Source of the DNA: Kiritimatiellia bacterium
GTDB taxonomy: Bacteria > Verrucomicrobiota > Kiritimatiellia > RFP12 > UBA1067
Reading direction: 5' to 3'
Assembly: GCA_017999015.1 (NCBI GenBank)
Contig: JAGOBZ010000002.1
Span: 1-30,826 of the forward strand
DNA length: 30,826 bases
In this document: piece by piece, positions 7,659-17,564 of the stretch
Position numbering within the stretch: position 1 is the first letter of the stretch
Layout: each line of letters starts with the position of its first letter
Notes under the pieces: model-generated
Seen by the model: only the letters and a program-made list of their open reading frames with translations
The model's database searches: none
Told to the model about the DNA's origin: nothing
Program-made: the position numbers and the translations under genes

Positions 7659-8219
7659 TCAGTTTGGTTTAAACGGAATCGCACCCAAGGTTGGGGATTC
7701 TGTGCTCGGAAAGCGCGTAACGCGGGTTGTGAAGTAGGCGGCGGCGGCGGACGTGAGGAGGCTCTGTTTTTCGAGGTCGGCGATAAGCGCGCGAACAGCC
7801 TGGCGCTCTAAGTCGCGGCTTTTTTGCGCCGACTCTTCGCTTTGCTGCCCGACCCTGACCAGAACATCAATGCGTTGCAGCGATAAGCGGCACCGCTCAA
7901 GCGCCTCTGCGACCGCTTGCGGCGGCTGCAGGGTGCCGCTGGAAATGCCGATGCGCTCGCGTTCGGCAGGCGGAAAGATGGAGAGCGGCAGGGTGCGCGT
8001 GGCGCCGCCAGGCAGCCGGAAGGTGGCGTTTTTGGCGTCGGCGGAAACCAATGCGCCGACCAGCACATGCCCCGCATGGTTGGTGTAGCTTTGTGGCGGT
8101 GCGGAGGTTACGGTGTTTGTTGCGGCGGTGGCGGCGAGCGAGACGCGCGTCAGCACAAACGCCGCGATAAAAAGGAGCGTGAAGCTGACGCACGGAATAA
8201 TCTGGCACCGCGTTTTCAT
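7659..8219 (-). CDS. Secreted protein with SHD1-like domain
   Basis: A 186-aa protein with a signal peptide (hydrophobic residues about 10-29, ending SLAAT). Residues about 43-92 read as a small beta domain, from SYTNHAGHVLVGALV to a LPLSIFPPAERERI segment. This pattern of a short 'W/Y-T-n-x-G-h' strand, followed by 'x-h-P-L-x-x-L/F-x-x-A-(D/E)-(Q/R)', resembles the SHD1 domain that is common in PVC secreted proteins. The remainder is a charged helix (about 105-165) with many Gln, Glu and Arg. It is the last gene of the secreted-protein cluster and its ATG overlaps the stop of the gene before it by four bases. Function unknown; a surface-associated role is inferred from context. Confidence 0.68.
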   Translation of the reverse strand: MKTRCQIIPCVSFTLLFIAAFVLTRVSLAATAATNTVTSAPPQSYTNHAGHVLVGALVSADAKNATFRLPGGATRTLPLSIFPPAERERIGISSGTLQPPQAVAEALERCRLSLQRIDVLVRVGQQSEESAQKSRDLERQAVRALIADLEKQSLLTSAAAAYFTTRVTRFPSTESPTLGAIPFKPN

Positions 8220-9124
8220 TCGACCGCGACCCGGTAAAAGCGGGTTGCGCCTTCTGGGATCAGGTAGAGGGTGACGGCCTCGGCCTGAAGGCTTGAGGTG
8301 TGCAGATAGGTCTGCGTGGCCGCTGAGGCGGGGTGAGCCCTGAAGGGGGCGCGACCGGCGCTGTCTATGGCGGCGAGGTCGGCTGTGGCCTTGACGGAGT
8401 AGGTGCGGCCTGCGGCGGTGACGAAGGTGATGGCGAAAAGGCCGTCGCCCGTTATGCCGGAATTATACGTGCCGGTGGCTGCGATGTGGAGCCTGTCGGC
8501 GGCATTGAGCGGGCCGGTGCCGGCCAGAAACTCGGCACGGTTGCTAAAGCCGTCGCCGTCGGAGTCGGCATCGGGGTCGTAGGGGCCGGCGATGCCCTGC
8601 GCGGCCATCAGGTACGAGATGTAATTCTCATACCCGTCGGGAATGCCGTTGTCATTGGCGTCAACGGAGAGCGAGAGGTTGATGACGGCGATGCCGCCGG
8701 GGTCGCCGACCACCGCCTGCTCAGCCGGGACGAGGCTGGTGTAGGTCGTGCCCACACCATCGTAGACCTCGAAGGCCAGGTTCTCGCCGAATGTGGCGTA
8801 GCCGGCGGCATCCGCACTGGCGACCGGGACGGCGAGGCGGAAATTGTATGGTGACGCGTCGGAAACGCGGATAACGGTTTTGGCCAGCAGTCCGCCTCCG
8901 AAGTTTTTGACGCGGATCTCCACAGCGGAGTTGGTGCCGTATGGCATGCCGGCATCGTTGGTTACTTTGCCGACAAACGTAAAGGGCGGCAGGGTGCCCG
9001 CCTGTCCTAACGCGTGAGAGACCGTGATCAAGAGCAGTGCCAGCACGGCGTGCACCGGAGAGCACAGGGTGCCGGCCACGGCGCGTGCGCCGCCGTTGCG
9101 GAGGTTTGTTAGGCTTTTTTTCAT
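8216..9124 (-). CDS. Secreted calcium-binding protein with thrombospondin-3-like repeats
   Basis: A 302-aa exported protein with hydrophobic residues about 24-41, preceded by an unusually long basic n-region. Residues about 47-155 form a beta-rich domain that begins PFTFVGKVTNDAGMPYG, much like the start of the collar-domain protein in the same cluster. Residues about 157-205 contain Asp-rich calcium loops, DANDNGIPDGYE and DPDADSDGDGFSNRAEF, typical of thrombospondin type 3 or EF-hand-like repeats. The C-terminus ends TRFYRVAVE, a common ending of secreted PVC proteins, after a short beta domain. It starts two bases after the stop of the giant gene and overlaps the next gene by four bases. 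It may stabilise or anchor the giant protein in a calcium-dependent way; that is inference. Confidence 0.75.
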   Translation of the reverse strand: MKKSLTNLRNGGARAVAGTLCSPVHAVLALLLITVSHALGQAGTLPPFTFVGKVTNDAGMPYGTNSAVEIRVKNFGGGLLAKTVIRVSDASPYNFRLAVPVASADAAGYATFGENLAFEVYDGVGTTYTSLVPAEQAVVGDPGGIAVINLSLSVDANDNGIPDGYENYISYLMAAQGIAGPYDPDADSDGDGFSNRAEFLAGTGPLNAADRLHIAATGTYNSGITGDGLFAITFVTAAGRTYSVKATADLAAIDSAGRAPFRAHPASAATQTYLHTSSLQAEAVTLYLIPEGATRFYRVAVE

Positions 9125-9126
9125 GG

Positions 9127-12100
9127 CTAGTTACCCGAGTGGGAGTACGTCTTGAGGCCGAGGCGGATGTCGCTGACCCCGGAGAGGTCAACGGTGCCGT
9201 CGCGGTTGGCGTCTTTGCCGTTGATGAAGGTCTGCAGCGCGTCGTCGCGGTTGGCGTTGAGTGTGCCCGCCGGGAGGATGAGGAGCCAGCGGGTGTTCCA
9301 GGCGCTGCGGCCAACGAGGCGCGGGCAGTCGAGCTGGTCGGGGGAGGGGCCGCCAGCGCCGAAGTAGGCGCGGAAAGAGGGGTATTTGCGGATGCGCGCG
9401 GCGAGGTCGACGCCGCCGGTGTAGCCGTCGTAGAGCGGCGTCCAGTCGGGATCGTCAAGGTGCGCGCTGCCGACGGTATAGGGCAGCGGCACGACCTGGT
9501 CCACGATGCGGTACGAGAGCACCGTGCCGTCTTCCAAGCCCGGGGCACGCATGCGGTCGTCGCCGATGGGGATCAGGTAAACGGCAGGGGTCAGCGCGAA
9601 GGGCGCGGTTCCGGTGTAGCCGTTGAGCTTCTCGTTGTAGCCGTCGAAAAAGATGCCGGCCGCCGCGATCTTCGTCGCGAAGTAGGTGGAATCGAGGGCG
9701 CTGTCTTCGCCGGCCAGGTCGTTGCCGAAGAAGTTCCGGGCGAAGTCGATCAAGGTGGAGAACGGGATCACGAGGCCGGGTTCCTTTGCCTGGAGCCCGC
9801 CGACGGCCTGGAAGGGCTGGCAGTAGCGTCGGTACTCGGGAAGCGTGAGGAGGTCCTCGACCCAATATTTGGCAAGCTCGGACTTCCAGGCGGCGTCGCC
9901 CTGCGGGCCGGGCAGGATGCAGAAGAGTTCCTTGCGCAGCGAAAACCAAGTGGCGTAGGGCTGCGGGTTGTTGATGCCGAGGCGCGCTTTGAGGACGAGC
10001 CAGTTGGCGTCCATGCGGGCCATGATGTCGGCGAGGCCGGGATCGCCGACACCGCCGCCGGCGACCGGGTTGCCGGCATCGTCGAACACGCCGAGCGCGC
10101 GGGCGCCGATGACATCCTTGAGAAAAGCGTCGCCGGCCTCGGGGTCGGCCGCGAGCAGCCCGGTCTCGTAGTCGTAGGCCTTGGCTGCCAGATAGACGTA
10201 TTTCTGAGCGAGGTCGAAGACGGCCGAGTAGCGGGCGAGAGATTCGTTGCGGTTTTGGCGGAAGAACATGTCGTGGTAGCGGAGCTTGGTGAGGGCGACC
10301 GCGGCCTGCTGGCGCTCGAGCTCGCGGGACTCGAGCAGGCGCTGCGCCTTGGCTATGACCGTCTCGTACGCGGCCTGTGCGGCGAGCATCTCGCCCCAGG
10401 CCGATTCGAGTTCGTCACGGGCCGAAATCTGCGCGTAGAAGGCGTCGAAGACGGGCAGGTAGGCGTCGTTCATGTCCGACATGTAACCGGCGGCCATGGA
10501 GACCGTCTCCTTGATTGCGTCGCCCCAGCCTTTGCCGATGTCGTCGACGAGCGCGTTCTGGACCATCAGTTTGCTCCCGAGGAGCGAGGTCTGCGTGGCG
10601 ATGTCGCCGGGCGCGAGCGTGGCATTGGCGATGGCGGAAGGGTCGACGTTGACGGTCAGGCCGGCGCCGCTGATGTCCGGAATGCCCTGGTCGATCTGGA
10701 GGTCGAGCATTTCGGCGAAGGAGAGCCCGTAGTTGATCGCGTTGAGCGACAGGTTGAGCGCATGGCGCTTGGCGGCGGCGATCTTGTGGTAGATGGCGAG
10801 GCCCTCGAGAATGACGGCCTTGACTTCCGCGAGGGTCCGCTGAATCGCGGCGGAGCTGATCTTGATCTCGATGTCTCCCGTCCGCTGTTCGTAGAGGTAG
10901 AGGGCGCGTTTCACCCTGGCGTAGGCCTGCAGGTAGTTCCCATAGGCTTGCTGGATCTCGCCCGGCGCGCGCCGGGCGCCGGTGACGGCGTCCGGTTTTT
11001 GCGCCAGACCGCTGGCGGAGAAGCTGAGGGAGAACGTCGTCGAGCCGCTCTCGGAGGCAAAGGCGTTAATCCACATGCCGAGGGCCTGGCGCTCGATGAA
11101 GGAGGCGAGGCGGTAGGTTTTGGTGGTGACGCTCCGGATGTCTTCAATGTCGGAGAGCCCGTAGGGCGCGAGATCCATCCACATGTAGTGAATCAGGTCG
11201 GGGCCGTCATAGCCCTGCGCGTAGGTGCCGGAGGGGCCGATATCGCCCGAGTAGGGATAGCCGAAGAGGGCGATGAGATCGCTTTTGAAGGCGTTCTCCA
11301 TGGTGTCGAGCTGGTTGGCATAGCCGGCGCGCGCGTCTTCGATCTGGCGCAGACGGGAGCCGTTCTCCTGCGCCTCGTTGAGGATGGTGGCGGCGTTTTT
11401 CAGCGCAACTTTGGCGCGGTCGCGGATCTGCTCGAAATGGGTCGCGCCCGTTTCGCCCTCGCCGAGCGGCGAGAGATCGAAGGGTATGGCGCCCCCGGCG
11501 AGGCCGAGCGGGTTGAGGCCGGCGTCGATCGCGTCGGTCTTGAGCTGGAGCTGGTGAACGCACTCGGCGAGTTCGCCGAGTTCAGTCACTGTGCCGCGGT
11601 CGATGCGCAGCAGGCCTTGATCGTTGAGTGTCTCTTGGGCGGCGGAAGCCTCGACCACACGCCAGAAAACGTCGTAGGGATGCCAGGCGAGGCCGGAGGC
11701 CTCGTCAATGAGCGCCGTATCGTCTGCGGAGGAGGCGGTCATAGGCAGAGAGGAGACGAGCCCCTGCGCGGTGGGTGCGACCGTCTCCCAGCCGGCGACA
11801 AGCGCTTCGTCGGAACGTTCGTTTTCCCAGAAGCGCAAGTTGGCGAGCGCCCCCTTGTAGTTCAGGCCGGCGGCGATGTCGCCGCCCGTCAGAGCGGGCA
11901 TGGCGCTGCCGATGGCGTGCGTGCAGGAGGCGACCTTGGTGCCGTCGGCGTCGAACACGCGCAGATCGACGGTCTCCGTGTCTCCCCGGTGGCTGAGCGC
12001 CGCGAGGTACGCCCGGCCGGGCACGAGGGCCACGGGCGCGGTGTCAAAGGCCCAAGCGGCTTCGGAGACGTAGTTGGTCTCCCATGTGCCGCCCGCGTCG

Positions 12101-15100
12101 ACGATCTCCATCGCGTTGGTGTACACGCCGGCGCCAAGGGTCCCGGCGGCTGAGAGGCTCACGACGAGTGTTTGTTCGCGCGCCTCTCCCATCCAGGTGA
12201 GCAGGGTGGCGTCGGCGTCGTGCTGCTCATCTGCCTGCAAGCGGAGTTCCAGAGTCCAACTCGCCGCCGCGTTGGTGGTGGAGGCATTGGCGGGAAGCGC
12301 TCCCGTCAAGCCTGAGGAGTCACCGGTGAACTGCATGCGGTAGGTGTTGGTGACGCCGCCGGCCTCGGGGAGGAGAGAGTTGGCGACGACCCAGTTGCAG
12401 AGGGCGCCGTAGCCGCCGCGGGAGGCCCACTCGCCGTAGCCGAAGGCGCGAGAGGGGTTGCTGTCGAGGTAACCTGCGCTGACGTCGGCTTCCTTCCACG
12501 CCTTGCGCGCGGTGCGGTCCACAATATCAACCGCGGTCTTGGCCACCTTGGCTGCCGCCTTGGCGAAGGTGGACTCGTCGTAGTAGTCGACGTTCACCAC
12601 GCTGTCGGCGACGACCATCTCGCCCATGGCGGGCGTGCCCCAACTGAAGTAGGGATTACGCAGCAAGCGGTAGTAGCCGGCCAGCGCGGAGAGGTAGTGG
12701 CCGTAGGCGTCACCGTGGCCCTGCGGGAAAGCCTCGGCGGCCTGCTGGTAGTCGATGGTGGAGGTCTTTTCGCCGCTGATGTTGTAGTTCACGGCGTAGG
12801 CGACCTCGCCGGCGGTGATGCCGCGCGTGAAGTTCCAGACGAGGCGGTTGTAGTAAGGGCCGATGGTGGTGCCGGGCGCGTTGGCGCCGGAGCGGCCGCG
12901 CAAGAGCGCCAGCTCCTCCTCGAGCAGGTTGGGAAGCTGGTTGTCAAAGCAGAAAAGCCCGCTTGCGAGCGCGCCGTAGTCGTAACCGAGGCCGAGGCCG
13001 CCCTCGACGAGGCCATAGTTGGCGCCGATGGCGATGGTCGGATTCAGGGCATCGGTGTAGGCCTCGTCACCCAGGACGTTGTAGAGGTCTGCCAGACGCT
13101 GGACGGCGAGGAGGAGCTGTTTGTTGGCGTCGCCGTCGTTGGTGCGCTGCAGCAGGCTCATCGTCTCGGCCTTGTTGAGGATGGTCTGGTAGAGCTGGAT
13201 CAGGCCGACACTGAGGAGGTTGTCTTGATTGAGAGCCACGTCACCCTCATAGGGGCCGCCGGCCTGCCGGATCATGGAGACGGCGTCCTCGGCCTCGTTC
13301 TCGTAGAGGTCCTGCATGCGCTGGGTGAAGGGCGTGACGTTATTGAGCACGCGCTGTACCCAGCCCTCGGCCAGCGCGGGCGGTGCGCACCATTCGCTCC
13401 ATTGCTCGCCCATCACGGCGTAGGCGGGGCAGTTGGTGCCGGCGGCGCGGTAGCGCATGATATAGTAGGTGTTGACCATGTTGGCGAGGGTGTCGCCCTG
13501 GCCGCCGATCACGAAGCGGGTGAGTCCGGCCGTGTCGGGGAACCGGGCCTGATAGGCGGTGTCGTAGTCGTCGGGGACGGTGCCGTCGGCGTTGGGCGTG
13601 GCCTTTTTCCACTGGAAAAGGTAGTCGCCGGGTTTGCCCGCGAAGGACTCTTCGTAAAGCACCGAGAGCTGCTGAGAAAGGAGGTTGAGCGGGTCCTCGC
13701 GTGTGACGACGCGGCCCGTGAAGTAGCGCGGCATGACGCGCAGTACCTGCATCGAGATGGCGTCGCCGGGGATCACGCCGGTGGCGCGGTTGGTGGCGTC
13801 GTTCTCGATGAGCACCACGTAGTTGGTCGCGCCAAGGGCGGTGAGCGCGTAGTGGTCGGCGGGGCTGTAGTCGATCCGCAGGTCGGTGTTGTTTTCGAAG
13901 TGGGCGCTCGTGGGCTTCACCGGCGCGGTGGCCAGAGCAGCGACGGCGGCGCTCCACGCCGTCCAGGCGTCGCCCGTGCGCAGCGAGGGGTCCACCAGAT
14001 CGAGGAGCGTCTGACGCTCTTCGGCGGAGAGGACGTTCACATGGAGCAGCTCGACGCCGCCGGGGTTCTCCTCTTTGGAGCCGATGCAGACGAGGCTGCG
14101 GGCGGCGGGGTCGACATAGACGCGGGAGCTGATGGCTGGCGGAATATCCTGGAACCAGTACTTTCCTTTGCGGCTCAGCAGCTTCTCGTTGGGGCCGGTT
14201 TTGAGGCCGAGGGCGGCGAGGTGGTTCGGGTCGAAGGCGACCGCTTGCGCCACGGTCGGGTCGTAGAGCAGGACGGTGCCGGAATCCGTCGTGGGGTCGG
14301 GATAGACGACGCCCACGCTCTTGGCGTTCCAGACCTCGGGAAGTCCGCCGGCGGGCAGCGTGAGCGTCTGGCCGATCGCCATCTCGGGGACTTCCTCGGG
14401 CCATGTGACATGCCAGGTCCAGCGGGCGGGACGCTCGGAATTGGGGTTGGGCGTGTGGCCGCCCACCTGCGAGAGCCACGGGATGGGGGTGCCGACAGCA
14501 GGCTGCGTGTCCGCCGCCAGGGTCGGGAACCAGAACCCTTCCTGCATGCGGTAATACATGTGGATCGGCAGGGTGCCGGCGCAGCGGGCCCAAAGCTGTT
14601 TTTTACGGTCGCGGAAAGCGACGGGCTCGGATTGGCCCTGCGGCAGGGTCCAGTAGGTCTCGTCGAGCCACGGATCATCAAGGTAGTCGAGCGGGTGCGG
14701 TCCGGGAAGCTGCTGGCCGGCGACGCAGTCGGCAGCCAGTTCCGGATAGACGGAGTTGGTCAGGACGACCGAGAAGTACTGCATCTGCGCGCGGCCGTCC
14801 TTCGCGTACTGGATCAAGACGCCGGGGCGGGAACTGGTCTCGGTGTTGAGGTCGCAGCGCAGGGCCCAGACCACGTGGCCGCCGCTCCCGGTGCGGACGA
14901 AGGCGTGCTCCTCGTTGGGGTTGTAGCCGATGCCGCCGGGGTCGGGTTGCGCATAGATGACCGGCGTGGCGTCCGCGTCGATGATGCCGGTGCCCAGGGC
15001 GGGGGCGCCTGGGGTGCGCAGCAGCACGTCTCGGCAGACGCAGGGGTGATTGTGGATTCGCTCGTAGGCGGTGCGCAGGTTCGAACCCGGCACCACGGCC

Positions 15101-17550
15101 AGGTCACGCCCGTCTTCGAAGGCAAAGTAACCCGTCAGGCCGGGGTCCGTCGCAACGGGCTTACGGTAGGCGAGCGTCCGGAACTCCTCGGCCGTAAACG
15201 GCTTGTTCCAGAAAGTGACTTCCGCGATCTCGCGGCCCGGCTTCGCTTCCATCGCTTGGGCTGCGCCGAGAAAGCCGTCGGCCAGGCAGGCGTCGAACTC
15301 GCAGATGGCGAAAGCGGGGAGGTCGCGCTCAAGGGCAAGCCGCCCGTCGAGATAGAGGCGGAAGGTGGTGCCGGAGCGCACGAGCCCGACGCTCACCCAT
15401 TTGAAGGGATCGCTCGAATCTTGGCCAACCTCCACAATCACGTTGGTCGGAGTGCCGGGGTCCTGCCAGCCCGTCAGAACGAGGCGATAGGTCTCTGTGG
15501 CGGGAGACCCGGGGAGAACATTCGCGGCAATGGCCAGGGAGAAGGGATGGTCGCCGCCGCCCTGGAGGTCGAGGAGCTGACCGTAGCCGGCCGTCGAGTC
15601 GCAGGCGCGTGTCCAGAAATGGATGGCACCGCCGTCCTGAGTGAAGTAGGCACGCTCAGGCAGCTCCATGCAGGAGTTGGTCGCATCGAAGACGAGCGCG
15701 CCGCCTTGCTCGTAGAGGGCCTCGTTGGCGCTGCCCCGCTGGCTCGCGAGGACGATCTGCGGCACCTGGGAGACGGTCGGCCAAACCGGGTTGTAAACCT
15801 GCGGCAGGGACGGGATGGCGATGGCCGCCGGCATGTCGTCCGTCAGGAACGCGGTGCACCACCAGACTTCCAAGGGGCTTCCGTCCACCGTCACGGGGAA
15901 GACGGCGGACGGCAGGGTGTTGCCGGAACTCCCGGTCGTGCCGGTGCCGCCGCCCCCCGTGCTCTCGCCGGCCGGTGCCGGATCGGTGTAGAGCGCCGGA
16001 TTGTAGGACGTGCCGGATGCCGCCCGGTAGAGATAGCCCGGCAGGGAGGAGTCGACGGCCGGCGCGGGCCAGCCCGGCGCGATGCCGGCGACCGAGCCGC
16101 CGCGCAGCTTCACCTCGAGGCCGACCTCGAGGTCGGAAGGCGCGAGCGTGAAGCGGGCGGGGTCGTCGCGCAGGACGGAGCGCACGGGGAGGAACCAGAC
16201 GTTGTCGTCGCCGGAAAGCCGCAGCAGCGACCAGCCCGCTCCGTGCGTGACGAAGGTGCCGTCGGGCTCGACGGCGCGGGCATGGCCTTCAGGTTCCTGG
16301 AAGTCCATCAGAGTGGCGGTGTAGTCGCCCGGGATGAAGAGCGGGCGGCCGTAGTCCATGGCGCCGTCCGCACCCGCAAGCGTGCCGCGGACGAAGACCG
16401 GGGCGTCGTCCGGCCAGTCGCATTCGTACTGGCAGAGCTCGAAGGGCCACTGGACCTGGAGATCGTCCGTCTCCATCCAGTACACCTCGGCGTTCCAGCG
16501 CGCCGCGACGGTCGGCCGCAGCGGGTAGACGTTGCCATGCTTGGGGCTGTAGGAATTCTCTCCCGCGTGCTGGTAGAGGTAGGGGCCGCGGTTGTCGGTT
16601 TCCTCCGCCACGGTCGGGCGCGCGCTGAGGCCGTCGGTGTTGTAGCCGCCGCCGTTGGGGCGCAGGGGCTCGCCGATGCGGCCCGTCATGGGGATGACCT
16701 GCGGCCGCGCCACTTCGACGACCTGCACGAGAAGCGGTGTCTCGAAGGTGCCGGAGTCGTAGTAGACCATCAGCACCTGCCCGGATATCTCGCCGGCCGC
16801 GAAGAGCTGCTTCGTGGTCTGGTCCACATAGAGGCCGCGCGTGATCTTGTTCGTGAGAACCTGCGAAATGCCGCCGGTGATGTTGGTCACGACGCCATAA
16901 CGAGGCGTGAGGATGTCGGGGTTGCCGAAAAACTTCACGAACTTGCCGGCGAGGTTGACGGCCGGCGCCTCATAGGGCCAGTCGGTCCAGAAAATCCGCC
17001 GCGGGCGCCCCTGCGAGGCGCCGCCGATGATGTAGACGTGCTCTTCCGTCCGCCCGTCCGTCAGCACCCAGGTGAAGCTGGCCGCACCGCCGCCGGCCGC
17101 ATAGAGGGCGGGCGCCGCGGTGTCGAAGAAAAAGCGGTCAGGGTTGGTGTTTACGCTGAGAAACAAGGCGTGTGTCGCGTCCCAGTCCACGTTGTCGGGC
17201 GGCGCGATGCGGTCGGCCAGCCAGTACTGGGGCTTGCTGCGCTCCACGGCAAAGCCGGCCTCGGCAGCGTGGAGCCGCACCAGATTGTCGCCGATCATCT
17301 CCGCCTCCAAGGTTGAGACGGCGTTGGTGGGGGCCGCGCAAAGAGCCATCGCCGGGTAGGCGAGGTTGGCCGCCAGCCAAGTGTTTTCGGCGGCATTACT
17401 GGTGACGCGGAGCACGGGTGCGCCAGGCAACCCGAGCGAGCAGAGCGAGGGCTCGGCCAGAGACCGCGCCCCCGGCAGGGCCAGTGCCGCCAGCAACAGC
17501 AGACGCACGAGGTGCCCCCGAGGAGGTGGTTTGGAAAGACTTCCGTTCAT
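9127..17550 (-). CDS. Giant secreted LamG protein (2807 aa) with helical TcA-like C-terminal region
   Basis: The signal peptide covers about residues 1-32, with a leucine/alanine core ending RSLA. Residues 33-600 are beta-rich with many Trp, Pro and Gly. A first LamG/concanavalin-like domain lies at about 617-795 (ALVFDATNSCMELPERAYF through VTFWNKPFTAEEFRTL) and a second at about 1737-1922 (RMQFTGDSSG through LANLRFWENERS). Between them is a mixed region with a conserved-looking block GHYLSALAGYYRLLRNPYF near 1630. Residues about 1955-2475 are almost wholly alpha-helical; they contain a segment with Gln, Glu, Leu and Ala repeats, then NESLARYSAVFDLAQKYVYL and AAKAYDYETG. That pattern and the total length resemble the shaft of TcA-type toxin subunits, but this is my pattern match and not a demonstrated homology. 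After a beta region, an EF-hand or dockerin-like loop DANRDGTVDLSGVSDI lies at about 2779-2795. It shares tight spacing with both neighbours. No enzyme motif was recognised. Confidence 0.85.
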   Translation of the reverse strand: MNGSLSKPPPRGHLVRLLLLAALALPGARSLAEPSLCSLGLPGAPVLRVTSNAAENTWLAANLAYPAMALCAAPTNAVSTLEAEMIGDNLVRLHAAEAGFAVERSKPQYWLADRIAPPDNVDWDATHALFLSVNTNPDRFFFDTAAPALYAAGGGAASFTWVLTDGRTEEHVYIIGGASQGRPRRIFWTDWPYEAPAVNLAGKFVKFFGNPDILTPRYGVVTNITGGISQVLTNKITRGLYVDQTTKQLFAAGEISGQVLMVYYDSGTFETPLLVQVVEVARPQVIPMTGRIGEPLRPNGGGYNTDGLSARPTVAEETDNRGPYLYQHAGENSYSPKHGNVYPLRPTVAARWNAEVYWMETDDLQVQWPFELCQYECDWPDDAPVFVRGTLAGADGAMDYGRPLFIPGDYTATLMDFQEPEGHARAVEPDGTFVTHGAGWSLLRLSGDDNVWFLPVRSVLRDDPARFTLAPSDLEVGLEVKLRGGSVAGIAPGWPAPAVDSSLPGYLYRAASGTSYNPALYTDPAPAGESTGGGGTGTTGSSGNTLPSAVFPVTVDGSPLEVWWCTAFLTDDMPAAIAIPSLPQVYNPVWPTVSQVPQIVLASQRGSANEALYEQGGALVFDATNSCMELPERAYFTQDGGAIHFWTRACDSTAGYGQLLDLQGGGDHPFSLAIAANVLPGSPATETYRLVLTGWQDPGTPTNVIVEVGQDSSDPFKWVSVGLVRSGTTFRLYLDGRLALERDLPAFAICEFDACLADGFLGAAQAMEAKPGREIAEVTFWNKPFTAEEFRTLAYRKPVATDPGLTGYFAFEDGRDLAVVPGSNLRTAYERIHNHPCVCRDVLLRTPGAPALGTGIIDADATPVIYAQPDPGGIGYNPNEEHAFVRTGSGGHVVWALRCDLNTETSSRPGVLIQYAKDGRAQMQYFSVVLTNSVYPELAADCVAGQQLPGPHPLDYLDDPWLDETYWTLPQGQSEPVAFRDRKKQLWARCAGTLPIHMYYRMQEGFWFPTLAADTQPAVGTPIPWLSQVGGHTPNPNSERPARWTWHVTWPEEVPEMAIGQTLTLPAGGLPEVWNAKSVGVVYPDPTTDSGTVLLYDPTVAQAVAFDPNHLAALGLKTGPNEKLLSRKGKYWFQDIPPAISSRVYVDPAARSLVCIGSKEENPGGVELLHVNVLSAEERQTLLDLVDPSLRTGDAWTAWSAAVAALATAPVKPTSAHFENNTDLRIDYSPADHYALTALGATNYVVLIENDATNRATGVIPGDAISMQVLRVMPRYFTGRVVTREDPLNLLSQQLSVLYEESFAGKPGDYLFQWKKATPNADGTVPDDYDTAYQARFPDTAGLTRFVIGGQGDTLANMVNTYYIMRYRAAGTNCPAYAVMGEQWSEWCAPPALAEGWVQRVLNNVTPFTQRMQDLYENEAEDAVSMIRQAGGPYEGDVALNQDNLLSVGLIQLYQTILNKAETMSLLQRTNDGDANKQLLLAVQRLADLYNVLGDEAYTDALNPTIAIGANYGLVEGGLGLGYDYGALASGLFCFDNQLPNLLEEELALLRGRSGANAPGTTIGPYYNRLVWNFTRGITAGEVAYAVNYNISGEKTSTIDYQQAAEAFPQGHGDAYGHYLSALAGYYRLLRNPYFSWGTPAMGEMVVADSVVNVDYYDESTFAKAAAKVAKTAVDIVDRTARKAWKEADVSAGYLDSNPSRAFGYGEWASRGGYGALCNWVVANSLLPEAGGVTNTYRMQFTGDSSGLTGALPANASTTNAAASWTLELRLQADEQHDADATLLTWMGEAREQTLVVSLSAAGTLGAGVYTNAMEIVDAGGTWETNYVSEAAWAFDTAPVALVPGRAYLAALSHRGDTETVDLRVFDADGTKVASCTHAIGSAMPALTGGDIAAGLNYKGALANLRFWENERSDEALVAGWETVAPTAQGLVSSLPMTASSADDTALIDEASGLAWHPYDVFWRVVEASAAQETLNDQGLLRIDRGTVTELGELAECVHQLQLKTDAIDAGLNPLGLAGGAIPFDLSPLGEGETGATHFEQIRDRAKVALKNAATILNEAQENGSRLRQIEDARAGYANQLDTMENAFKSDLIALFGYPYSGDIGPSGTYAQGYDGPDLIHYMWMDLAPYGLSDIEDIRSVTTKTYRLASFIERQALGMWINAFASESGSTTFSLSFSASGLAQKPDAVTGARRAPGEIQQAYGNYLQAYARVKRALYLYEQRTGDIEIKISSAAIQRTLAEVKAVILEGLAIYHKIAAAKRHALNLSLNAINYGLSFAEMLDLQIDQGIPDISGAGLTVNVDPSAIANATLAPGDIATQTSLLGSKLMVQNALVDDIGKGWGDAIKETVSMAAGYMSDMNDAYLPVFDAFYAQISARDELESAWGEMLAAQAAYETVIAKAQRLLESRELERQQAAVALTKLRYHDMFFRQNRNESLARYSAVFDLAQKYVYLAAKAYDYETGLLAADPEAGDAFLKDVIGARALGVFDDAGNPVAGGGVGDPGLADIMARMDANWLVLKARLGINNPQPYATWFSLRKELFCILPGPQGDAAWKSELAKYWVEDLLTLPEYRRYCQPFQAVGGLQAKEPGLVIPFSTLIDFARNFFGNDLAGEDSALDSTYFATKIAAAGIFFDGYNEKLNGYTGTAPFALTPAVYLIPIGDDRMRAPGLEDGTVLSYRIVDQVVPLPYTVGSAHLDDPDWTPLYDGYTGGVDLAARIRKYPSFRAYFGAGGPSPDQLDCPRLVGRSAWNTRWLLILPAGTLNANRDDALQTFINGKDANRDGTVDLSGVSDIRLGLKTYSHSGN

Positions 17551-17564
17551 GGGCGAACCCCGTC

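Noticed and set aside
9037..12153. Long plus-strand open frame of about 1038 codons opposite the giant gene
   Set aside because: It lacks any recognisable motif and is rich in Gly/Val/Glu/Ala as expected from the antisense of GC-rich codons. The minus-strand frame has a signal peptide, LamG-like domains and operon context.
12697..17316. Plus-strand open frame of about 1539 codons opposite the giant gene
   Set aside because: Same reason: antisense shadow with biased composition and no domain pattern.
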